Below are positions 58,101 through 64,000 of a stretch of 64,000 nucleotides of DNA, piece after piece. The first letter of the stretch is position 1. Every line of letters begins with the position of its first letter. A program made the position numbers and the translations under genes. The notes under the pieces were generated by a model. That model did no database searches and had not been told where the DNA came from. It worked only from the letters and a program-made list of their open reading frames with translations. Origin of the DNA: Pteria penguin (taxonomy: Eukaryota > Mollusca > Bivalvia > Pterioida > Pteriidae); assembly GCA_035048485.1 (NCBI GenBank), contig CM068580.1, positions 41,901,585 through 41,965,584 on the forward strand, in the 5' to 3' direction.

Positions 58101-58895
58101 TATCTTATCAATACTACTTCCGCTATTATCAACCTCCTCGAAGCTATCCAGACCATATTTTGAATCTGGGCTCACTTTAGATTCCATGTCATAAGAACTG
58201 TTTTTCTGTCCTTTAGAGAACTGTCGGTGTATATGTGATTTTCTGATGGGCTTGAATTGTTGCTGTTTGATAAGAGGAGGATCCGGTATTTTTTTCTTGA
58301 CCTGTTGATCTTCTTTTTCTTTATTGATCTGCATAGGTTTGGACTTGAGAGATTTAGCTATTTCAGAGTATGATGGCTTAGAAGAAGCACTTTCTTTGGG
58401 ATCTAATGAATCAGGAGAGACAGGTTGTTGCAGGATATCTGGAGAGTTAAAAGGGTCATAATCATTGGAGACTGATGCACTAGAACTCCACTCTCTTAAG
58501 GTTTCAAGGTAGAGTTCATGTCCCTCAACTCCAGCATCTGGATAGTACAACCCTCCTGTAGCAGACTGATCTGCCAGACGTGGATCTGGGTTTATTGAAG
58601 ATGGATTATTTCGTATATTACTCAATATTTGACTTAGATATTCTGTCTCAGCATTCATTCCTGGATATGAAGCACCAAAGGCAGGGGTGTTAGGAGGAGT
58701 AAATGTATCCCAATGAAATGTATTGTTGGAAGTATCATGAGAAGGCATGCCACTGAACTGATTCCATGAGGACGGGAAAATAGGTTGCTGACTGTTGTCC
58801 ATAATGGGTAATCTTGGATCCAGGAAAGACCCCTCATTTGGGGTTGTTTGTGGGGGTTGTATTCCATACACCTTCCTTGGATTGGATTCCTCCAT
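38661..58895 (-). CDS. DNAJC14: DnaJ homolog subfamily C member 14 (DNAJC14), complete, 12 coding exons
   Basis: Membrane-anchored Hsp70 co-chaperone of the endoplasmic reticulum; in mammals it helps export membrane receptors (family knowledge). Coding exons: 58895-57470, 50878-50773, 49292-49132, 45696-45645, 44776-44692, 43940-43872, 41711-41652, 41373-41326, 41180-41061, 40944-40843, 40369-40272, 38838-38661; total 2505 nt, 834 aa, all in phase. Residues 1-475 are Ser/Asn/Lys-rich and likely disordered; hydrophobic helix about 497-520; J domain about 575-640 with HPD at 607-609 (QAVLVHPDKNTQPGAEESFK); Jiv90-type zinc region about 660-750 with CxxC pairs at 676/679 and 698/701 and KIYDITEW; basic tail TSRRRKKKH. 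Human protein is 702 aa; the extra length is N-terminal. The ATG lies 13 nt inside an exon with a good acceptor (TTTAG|GTCAC), so an upstream 5' UTR exon exists but was not located. Confidence 0.93.
39255..39460 (-). mobile_element. Fragment of the 147-bp-core element, reverse orientation
   Basis: Minus strand matches AAGGTCATTTCTGAAAGGTN and CATCAGAATTTGATCATA of the 28310-29500 family, ending at TTTGGGGAGCATAAAA on the plus strand. About one and a half units, in the last DNAJC14 intron. Confidence 0.65.
39840..40145. repeat. 45-bp minisatellite in DNAJC14 intron 11
   Basis: Unit 'CTTATTCAAGCTAAACTTAA' + 'GTCTCCAGATAACAGTCTTG' + 'CTTTG'; four to five identical central copies and shorter 36-bp variants outside. 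Because 45 is a multiple of three, open frames arise on both strands (for example repeated LLIQAKLKSPDNSLA); these are artefacts. Confidence 0.85.
41061..41180 (-). CDS. DNAJC14: DNAJC14 exon 9: Jiv90 zinc-binding segment
   Basis: Forty codons, AANMMRCDNCGGKHKRIPVD then RPWYSARFCKRCNIRHSAKE. Two CxxC pairs and the GKHKR...SARFCxxC pattern match human MMCDACQGKHRR...SARYCAEC, the signature that separates DNAJC14 from other J proteins. Confidence 0.93.
41900..42425 (+). mobile_element. Decayed nonautonomous element in DNAJC14 intron 6
   Basis: Contains GGTCATGGTCAATGGGTCAAAAG and ends ACAGATGGACAGAGTGATTACTATATACCCCCAAACTC, the same tail as the element at 5226-6490. 42425-43870 beyond it holds nothing recognised. 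Confidence 0.45.
44085..44215 (-). mobile_element. Possible tRNA-derived SINE fragment
   Basis: Minus strand CCTAGCTTGGTCCATAGCATGCTTGACGTAACCCGAGAGGTTCCGGATTCGAAC looks like a tRNA head with weak A and B boxes; GCAACAGACCCACCCAAAGCAATGAG at about 44037 matches the body of SINE family B. Decayed. Confidence 0.4.
44505..44691 (-). repeat. Tandem array copied from DNAJC14 exon 5 (HPDK) and its donor
   Basis: Three extra copies, with points matching the true donor (44691) at about 44635, 44581 and 44528, spacing 53-56 bp. On the minus strand each reads (T)TCTGTAAACAGGCAGTNCTNGTNCATCCTGATAA(G/A)GTAAATTT, that is QAVLVHPDK followed by a donor. Units are joined by CTAGTTAT/ poly-A-T linkers. The array directly abuts the true exon. 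Confidence 0.9.
44692..44776 (-). CDS. DNAJC14: DNAJC14 exon 5: J-domain helices I-II and HPD motif
   Basis: Codes ILGLKHDATDDDIRRYYRKQ then AVLVHPDK, ending GATAAG|gtaaat. HPD is the Hsp70-stimulating tripeptide and is intact. The last 12 or so codons and the donor are copied three more times in the adjoining intron. Confidence 0.93.
44861..45150 (-). mobile_element. tRNA-derived SINE, family B, degraded
   Basis: Parallel to 45735-46010: TTGATTGATTGATT, 'GGCAGCACTTGCCTGGTGCATGCC', 'GTGGACCCATCTGAAGCAGAG', 'GGGGCCATGTTTTATACTGTC' and 'GGTTCAAATCTAGCC'. Box B is recognisable, box A is not. Confidence 0.55.
45645..45696 (-). CDS. DNAJC14: DNAJC14 exon 4: 52-nt microexon leading into the J domain
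   Basis: Codes HEAMQRLLACKGKDPY with split codons at both ends (G|GC and AG|T). Human has a comparable short helix before DPFHVLGVEA. Both boundaries fit the neighbouring phases, which is what identifies so small an exon. Confidence 0.87.
45735..46010 (-). mobile_element. tRNA-derived SINE, family B, well preserved
   Basis: Minus strand starts GGCGGCGTGGCCTAGTGGTATCG; A box TGGCCTAGTGG (45992-46002), B box GGTTCGAGTCC (45950-45960). The body includes GTGTCCTGTCTTTTGGATGAGACGG and the tail runs to the TTGATTGATTGAATG end. The tRNA-like head looks intact, but the element continues well beyond a tRNA, so it is a SINE and not a tRNA gene. Confidence 0.8.
46262..47035 (+). mobile_element. Nonautonomous element with about 147-bp tandem core, copy 2
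   Basis: Starts ATGCTCTTTCAAAAACTTTCAGGGGAGCAT with CTGTCTGTCTGTCCCTCCGTCC, then about five units of the family described at 28310-29500. It is interrupted at 47035 by another element; the array resumes at about 47665-47780. In DNAJC14 intron 3. Confidence 0.7.
47030..47662. mobile_element. About 630-bp element inserted into the 147-bp array
   Basis: Left TACTACAAGCCCAAAGGGCA; right CATCGGGCTTGTACTATC. ACAAGCCC and GGGCTTGT are inverted. The interior repeats 'AAGCCCGAA' and 'CCCAATCAGGGC'-like phrases. No coding frame recognised. The host array continues on both sides, which proves insertion. Confidence 0.55.
47860..48010. repeat. Two-copy repeat of about 90 bp
   Basis: 'TCATCAATTTCCTGTATTAT...GGAAGCATCCATCAGTTTTACTGAAACT' and 'TCATTCATTTCCTTCATTAT...GGAGAATCCATCAGTTTTACTGATTTTC'. 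The minus-strand 65-codon frame across it is not recognisable. Confidence 0.5.
49018..49090 (-). mobile_element. SINE family A, 3' fragment
   Basis: GGTTGGTGGATTGGTGTTTTACG...CAACAATATTTCAGTTATATC...GACATGGAAGCAGGAGGTTA matches the family A tail. It ends about 40 bp from DNAJC14 exon 3. Confidence 0.7.
49801..50030 (-). other. Unassigned open reading frame in DNAJC14 intron 2, possible orphan or alternative terminal exon
   Basis: After a plausible acceptor (ATTTCTAG) an open frame of about 75 codons runs to a stop: it contains LQPSELQQNSKLFGHRVPFW and FALMMCPISKDDFILQLF. Its composition looks protein-like, but its frame does not match the phase-2 end of DNAJC14 exon 2, and I do not recognise the sequence. 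It could be a fragment of another gene or a transposon, or chance. Confidence 0.25.
50773..50878 (-). CDS. DNAJC14: DNAJC14 exon 2: transmembrane helix
   Basis: Codes DEWINYMYNKAKAVLKSAWS then GLVALILLLLGLIVY, a clear hydrophobic helix, ending AT|gtgagt. Joins in phase 2 with exon 3 (I-VSGCVRLSIFVWHHV), which extends the hydrophobic segment. Confidence 0.85.
52115..52197. repeat. (AT)n microsatellite, about 82 bp
   Basis: Uninterrupted AT dinucleotides, likely polymorphic and hard to assemble exactly. The frame coding repeated Ile-Tyr is an artefact. Confidence 0.97.
53088..53365 (+). mobile_element. Nonautonomous element, 'TGCCCCCGGCGGC...CCGGGGGCATAAAAA', best copy
   Basis: Left TGTGTTTGTGAAACACTAATGCCCCCGGCGGC; right ATGCCCCGATCTATCCATCCGGGGGCATAAAAA. 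The two ends pair as TGCCCCCGG / CCGGGGGCA. Same family as 1850-2200 and 20925-21195. Confidence 0.7.
53955..54130 (-). mobile_element. tRNA-derived SINE, family A, degraded
   Basis: GGTTGACTGGGTTACGTCAC...CACATGGCAGCAAGAAATTTG...GAACCCAGATCGCTAGCACTG...GTCTGCCCC parallels family A with many substitutions. Confidence 0.5.
54510..54860 (+). mobile_element. Decayed nonautonomous element
   Basis: AGTCAAAGGTCATGGTCAAGAGGTAAAAAATC...GACGGACAGACATCCACATGGACGG...CTGAAATTGCTTTGTAATCAGACCAAG; the last phrase also ends the element at 61640-62035. Confidence 0.5.
54860..56390. other. Intronic DNA without recognised features
   Basis: Part of DNAJC14 intron 1. AT-rich; no exon, RNA gene or repeat family recognised. 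Confidence 0.4.
56390..57135 (+). mobile_element. Nonautonomous element with about 150-bp tandem core
   Basis: Left AACAAGAGAATCCGTAGAACC; right GACGGACGAACGGACAGACAAAGCG...ATGCTCTCCCTTTAAGGAGCATAAAA, with hairpin TGCTC/GAGCA. Three core copies with AGGGCAATAACTCCTAAATTATGCA and ATAGAGATCTATCTACCAA, spaced about 146-157 bp. Confidence 0.65.
57470..58895 (-). CDS. DNAJC14: DNAJC14 coding exon 1: long disordered N-terminal region
   Basis: A 1426-nt coding segment, more than half the protein in one exon. Starts MEESNPRKVYGIQPPQTTPN and ends FDQEYI plus one base before gtaagt. Rich in Ser, Asn, Lys and Pro, with poly-Ser patches (SRKGSTSSVSSGTSG) and basic clusters; no folded domain is visible. 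The long open frame and absence of stops in an AT-rich region support coding. Confidence 0.9.
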
Positions 58896-58974
58896 GACTT
58901 CCAGTGACCTAAATACAGAAAAATAAGTCACATTATTTTTTCAATTTAAAAGCAAAATTTAAAGTACAGCATTT

Positions 58975-59570
58975 TTGTAAAACATGTGTCCCTGTGTGGG
59001 CTTCATTGATAGCAGCAACAAACTTTCCTAAATTATAAGTTTCTTGGGCTATAACTCCTATAAATATTACCAGCAGTGTAGTACATGTATTGCCTTTTGA
59101 CATATTGACCCTCAAATATATAGGCATCCTTCCCGTTTAATGAATTCTAAATTACATATACCTCAGTTTAAAAGAACTTGGCCCGTAAATTGTGTGAAAT
59201 ATAATCAAATTCTGATGAGCATTTAATACTAGTAATATACGATAATACATAAGATTTACATGGAAGCCAATAATTTCAGCCTTTTTGTCAGCTGTGACCT
59301 TGACCTTTGACCTTATGACCTCAAAATCAATAGGGTTCTTTCTCTCTTGATAAGTAAGCATACATCCAAATTTGGTTTGAATATGATGATAGGTACTTGA
59401 GTAATCATCCAAAAACCAGTAATAACAGACTATTTATCAACTGTGACCTTTGACCTTTTGACTCTAAAATCAATAGGGTTCTTCCTCTCTTGATAAGTAC
59501 CGATAAGTAAATATCCAAACTTGGTTTGAATATGTTGAAAGTCACACATGTAGCAATAAACTTTATAAAA
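58975..59570 (+). mobile_element. Decayed element related to 12060-12420
   Basis: ATGTGTCCCTGTGTGGGCTTCATTGATAGCAGCAAC, then two copies of 'TGACCTTTGACCTTNTGAC...TCAATAGGGTTCTTNCTCTCTTGATAAGT...CCAAANTTGGTTTGAATATG', shared with 12220-12310. Confidence 0.55.
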
Positions 59571-60319
59571 CAGGTAAGTAATTGTGGAAGTCTGATTGCA
59601 GCATTTGAATGAAAAGTGGATAACATATAAAATATTACATCAAAATTAGTCTGAGCCTAACAAATTTTCGCTTCATGCAACTAGCTTGATAAAAGTTTTT
59701 CTTAACAAAACTTCGAATAAATAATGTTAGGCCAAGTTTCTTTATTTTTTGGCTTACAGATTTTTGTACCAAAACAGTCCATTGGGTGGTCATAAAATAA
59801 AAATAAAACTAATATTGCTTTCAAAACAAGTATTTTATTACATGTACATACAAAAGCAACGGTAACAAGTTTAGAGAAACACATGCAGAGTGACAAACAC
59901 CCAACACTTAAATCTATCTAGTAAACAAGTAACAAAAACTGAACGGACAGAATGCAGAATGATGGAATTAGGGACAGGTGCAACATAAAATGCCCCCAGC
60001 ATATGGCGGAGGCATAAGAAAATCAACACAATGTTTGTATTCTTTATATAAATTATCACAACTACAATAAAGTCATCATACATGCACATTTCGTGACCGT
60101 TATGATGTCATACAATTATGACGCATGTTGCCACATAAAAGTGCCCACACTGAGAGCAATGGATTTGATAGGTGACTAAATGTGACCGTGATGGATTTTA
60201 ATAGAGAAACTGTGTTTTGTACATGAATTTTTTATTTCAAAAGTACACAATCTGATGTCTGCACTGATGTTTTCAATCATTTGCCCCTCCTTACGACAAA
60301 GGACAAATTTCTAATTTCT

Positions 60320-60755
60320 ATATTCATGAGTTTTTGGCCTGAGAAACATTCGATAACTTGAGAATTTCTATGATTTTCGAAAATCAGACTCACCTTGGCA
60401 AATTATAGTAAAATTCAATCAATCACGGCCATTTTTGCTTATTTGCACCGTCAATTCTCCAGATAATTACTGTTTAAAACTTTAATAGCATTCATTACCA
60501 TTTTTCTGTATCTTGTGTGCTGTCCATTGTACTTAATGTTTGAAACAAGAAGTGAAAGTACGCTAACAAACAGCATGTAACATGAAGAAAATTGGTAATG
60601 GATGCTATTAAACAATCATTACCATAATGAATCTGCACTGAAAATAAGCAAATAGTCATGATTAATTGAATCTCACCGTAATTTGCTAAAGGAAATCTGA
60701 TTTTTGAAATTCTCATGTTTTTGAATGTTATTATCTCAGGCCAAAAACCCACCGA
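60320..60755. mobile_element. Large inverted-repeat (foldback) element, arms about 170 bp
   Basis: Left arm from TTTTTGGCCTGAGAAACATT (about 60332) through TTAATAGCATTCATTACCAT (about 60500) is matched on the opposite strand by the right arm running from ATTGGTAATGGATGCTATTA (about 60592) to TCTCAGGCCAAAAAC (about 60748). Arms are diverged but collinear; the spacer is about 85 bp. No coding frame. Confidence 0.75.
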
Positions 60756-61639
60756 CTGATTTTTGGCATGTCTCGGTCTAATTCGTCCGAGCTCTTGAAC
60801 TGCATTATTGAAGCGTCTTGTTGATTTATACTGTTGACAAATAACGATCACATGAAATCCAAAAATTCATGGCTAAGAAAAAAATTTCTGGTTTTCAATT
60901 ACAGTATACATGTATTTATTTTCGAAAATTGGGTTGGCATATCCGTAAAAAAACTTACTAAAAAACTCGGGCTTTAAGCTGTTGCTGACTTTTATTTTGT
61001 ATCAAAATTATTTCACTTATATCTATAAATGTAGTACCTGCATCTACCGGGAGCATTGTACATATATTTTAATTTAATTAATATACCTTTTTAAGTTGAC
61101 TGTGACTGTTACATGGGAACTACACACTGATTCACTGATTACAGGACTCTCAATCTGCCTATTTTGGGGCCGAATATATATTTTATGTAATGAAGAGGAA
61201 ATAAGTTAAACTTGAAAATATGTCATACAGTAAATATTCATAGGATAGCATCTTAAAACAAAAAACTAATATATTAGAGGGCACAGGGAGATGTGTTTCT
61301 GTTTCTATACAGTCCTTGACACCTGCACACCTTAAAAAATCCTTTCTTTTGTTTGATAAATATTAAAGACAGAATCCTTGATTTTTAAATTTTTCTTGGT
61401 CTTGAAATGAAACTGATGTTATGTGTTATCATCATGTTCAAATAGAATAACTGAATCATACAATCTGTGTTTTATATTTGATATTTTTTCCCCAGTTCAT
61501 TTCCTACCACTGGTAAAGATATAGACTTTGGAAATAATTTTCTTGAAATTGCACTCTCTAATTTTTAAAAAATATCATGCCTTATGGAGGGTAAAAAAAA
61601 ATGGGGGAAATACAATAAATAACAAGAAACCGTCGTCGA

Positions 61640-62035
61640 CGGTGTGACCAGATTGCAAATGCTAAACGCAAAAAGTTGACAACAGACGGACTGACAGACA
61701 GACGGACCGATTTTGCCAATTTAAAGACCAGAATTGCTTTGCATGAACATTAACAATACATGTATGCAAGTGGTCACCCTAAAGGCAAAAAACAGTGTGT
61801 GTTCACTGAAGCGTAAAGTCAAGGTCAAGGTCACTAAATTTTTGTATTCGTTGGATAGAACATTCAAGTATCTACAAACCTACCAACTTTGACATAAGTA
61901 CCCTTTAGGGTATGAGAGAAACCAAGCTAAATGCAAAATGTTGATGCCGTACGGACAGACGGAGGGACTGACAGACAGACGCTTTTCGCAAATTCATAGA
62001 CTGGAATTGCTTTGCAATCTGGTCAAAAAGTGCCT
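61640..62035 (+). mobile_element. Nonautonomous element 'GTCGTCGACGGTGTGACCAG...'
   Basis: Two copies of 'GCAAAANGTTGANNNC...GACGGACTGACAGACAGACG...GACCAGAATTGCTTTGCA'. The sequence AAGTCAAGGTCAAGGTCAC lies between. The GTCGTCGACGGT start is a short palindrome. Confidence 0.6.
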
Positions 62036-62689
62036 AAACTTACAAAAAAGTAGGATCAAAGATATTAACAAAATTTTGAACAAACTACCAGGTATGCATA
62101 AGATTCATGTCAGGGAAGATTGAGTTTCATGAAAAATAAAATACATCCATCAATTTCAAATTGCTTTATAAGAATTATTTACATGTACATATCATTGATA
62201 TGGAAGAATACTTTGAATATTTCAAAGGAGGGGGTTAGGAGCCCAAACACACCATCCAACCAACTATCCCCACACTTTTCACCCTCTCAATCTGCATATG
62301 TACATGTATCATTGTATGTACTTATTAACAATGGATTGAAATACTCAATTCAGAACCCAATCTTTTCCTCATTTTATGGGCGTTAAATATAAAATTTGAA
62401 AAGGTAACTTCAAAACATGGCAGTCAAATCGAAACCCCACCTGACCATCAGACAAATCCTGTAAAATTCGCTTCAGTCCGGCAATTTTCGTATTTTCCGT
62501 ACAGATTGTCGGATATCGCATACGTGACCATTTTGTTCATTACGCTTCACAACAGCATTACCGCTTTGTGCTCAGTGCATTAAGGACATCGCGTGATATA
62601 TATATTCATTATGTATTTCAAACTAAAATACGTGGAGGGAGCTGTTCCAGGGGAGTCAATGAAACAAAAGAATCTAAAAATGTCAATTG

Positions 62690-63010
62690 AAGAGAGGGCT
62701 GAAAAAAAATACGAGCAATCATGATGAAGAAATTTTCTTCACAAGTGGAAGGAGGGTAGCCGTGGCGCGGCGTAGGCTACATTGCGAATGACGGTACCAT
62801 GTTGTGCTCCATCTGTACAACTTTTTTCGAAAAATCAGAACTATCCCATACTGGGCAAAACATGTTTATTAAAGGATGCAGTAATATGAGAGTCAGTGCA
62901 GTTATTGAAATGATGAAGACATGGAGCTATTTGCCAAATTATATGTAGACAGAGATAATGATGAATTCTGTGATGACTTTAGGAAGCGAAGTGAAGTCTG
63001 GGAGGACTTG
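62690..63010 (+). pseudogene. Decayed transposase-type (hAT/ZNF862-like) zinc-finger remnant
   Basis: Around 62730-62930 a broken frame reads KWKEG, stop, PWRGVGYIANDGTMLCSIC and on to FIKGCSNMRVSAVIE. The order 'aromatic/basic, W, short linker, DGTMxCxxC, GCxNxRxSxV' resembles the TTF-type zinc finger at the N-terminus of hAT-derived ZNF862-like proteins, which are abundant in molluscs (family knowledge, recalled by pattern). An in-frame stop and lack of a continuing frame show it is dead. Recognition is tentative. Confidence 0.35.
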
Positions 63011-63049
63011 CTTATATTTTCATACACATAGAAATAAATCAAACCAGAA

Positions 63050-64000
63050 ATGTTTCAATTTTATGGGTTTATTGCATTTTTTTTCGGTCAGGTAAAAATT
63101 CATTCGGTCAGGTATATCCTACAGACTTACCAGACCGAATGTCCTGTAAATCAAAAGCAAGTTTCGCTAAAACTGACATTGTAAAACTACACTGAATTGA
63201 TTTCAGTAAGCGATTCAAATTTTCACTCCTCTGAAAAATTTTAATATTGTTCTATAGTTTTATTATTGCATAACAATTGCAAAAATTCAAGAAGCATGCA
63301 TCCTTATAGTCTGGAAAAATTCCTTACACAATTTGGTTGATTTATGGACAAATATTCAATCACATACTTCCAATAAGGTGGAAAAGTGAAGTCATTCCAG
63401 TTAAATTTTATGCATTCGAAAACTATCTATTCATCATAATTCATGCATCATGATTTTCAAATTGTGATCACAGTCAATCGTATTTCATATTTGCCTCTTG
63501 AAATAAAAGTTAAAAAATTCAAGACTGAAATGATTCCCTTGTTTATGCTAAAACATCTGGGTCGAAATGGAAAAAGGCTGAAGTATCTCCAGGCCGAGGT
63601 GGAAAAAGGCCCAAGTGTCTGGCATCCATCATGAAGATGAACGAATTTAGTTTTCGATGAGTATCTGGCAGCTCAAATCTTCAATACTAGTATATAGATG
63701 ATGTTTTTTTCACACATTGAGGATTAGAAGATTTAGAGAAAAGACCAAAGCATACATATTGAACAGTTTTTCTACCACTTACAGTTTACAAATTTATGAT
63801 CTTTACCCATCGTTAGATAAGAAAGGAACTAGGATTTCGAATTTCCTCTGACACCATTATTCAATTACTTTATATACATCTAAAACAAAAATCACAATAA
63901 AACTCGTAATCAAACATTGATTTTATCGAAAATGTTATGTATAGCACAAAGATATTATCAGTAAACAGAAATTATAGCCTTTTCCTTCTTTTGTTTTGGT
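63050..64000. other. Sequence without recognised features at the window end
   Basis: AT-rich. Two adjacent short direct repeats (TTCGGTCAGGTA at about 63083 and 63103). A possible minus-strand donor GGTCTG|GTAAGT at about 63126 could belong to the missing DNAJC14 5' UTR exon, but nothing confirms it. Confidence 0.35.

Overview
The window is animal nuclear DNA: AT-rich, with small exons bounded by canonical GT/AG splice sites and long introns full of repeats. The repeats (tRNA-derived SINEs, elements starting AACAAGAGGCCC, and minisatellite-bearing elements ending in 'GACGGACAGAC...GGGGCATAAAA') resemble those common in bivalve molluscs, and a bivalve, perhaps a clam, is my best guess. That assignment is inference; no taxonomic marker is present.

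Three complete protein-coding genes can be rebuilt exon by exon with consistent codon phase. (1) RAD23 (minus strand, 3957-22232, 9 coding exons, 398 aa): ubiquitin-receptor/nucleotide-excision-repair factor with UBL, UBA1, XPC-binding and UBA2 domains. (2) TRMT13 (plus strand, 22546-35939, 12 coding exons, 503 aa): tRNA 2'-O-methyltransferase with CCCH and CHHC zinc fingers. (3) DNAJC14 (minus strand, 38661-58895, 12 coding exons, 834 aa): membrane J-domain co-chaperone with an intact HPD motif and a C-terminal Jiv90-type zinc region. RAD23 and TRMT13 are head to head with only 313 bp between start codons, so a bidirectional promoter is likely. TRMT13 and DNAJC14 are convergent, 2.7 kb apart. 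The three do not form one pathway; they are ordinary housekeeping genes.

Layout: 1-3956, repeats downstream of RAD23, including a MITE; 3957-22232, RAD23, whose intron 1 holds two nearly identical 2.0-2.6 kb Helitron/Helentron-like elements; 22233-22545, shared promoter; 22546-35939, TRMT13; 35940-38660, convergent intergenic region with a SINE; 38661-58895, DNAJC14; 58896-64000, its upstream region, with a large inverted repeat and a decayed transposase-type zinc-finger remnant.

The most unusual signal is recurrent. In at least four introns, across all three genes and both strands, the 3' end of the upstream exon plus its splice donor has been copied into a tandem array lying just inside the downstream intron (RAD23 exon 6, TRMT13 exons 4 and 10, DNAJC14 exon 5; perhaps TRMT13 exon 2). 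Two of these arrays multiply the codons of a key motif: GKHLCGGAT of TRMT13 and HPDK of the J domain. I know of no named feature class for this.
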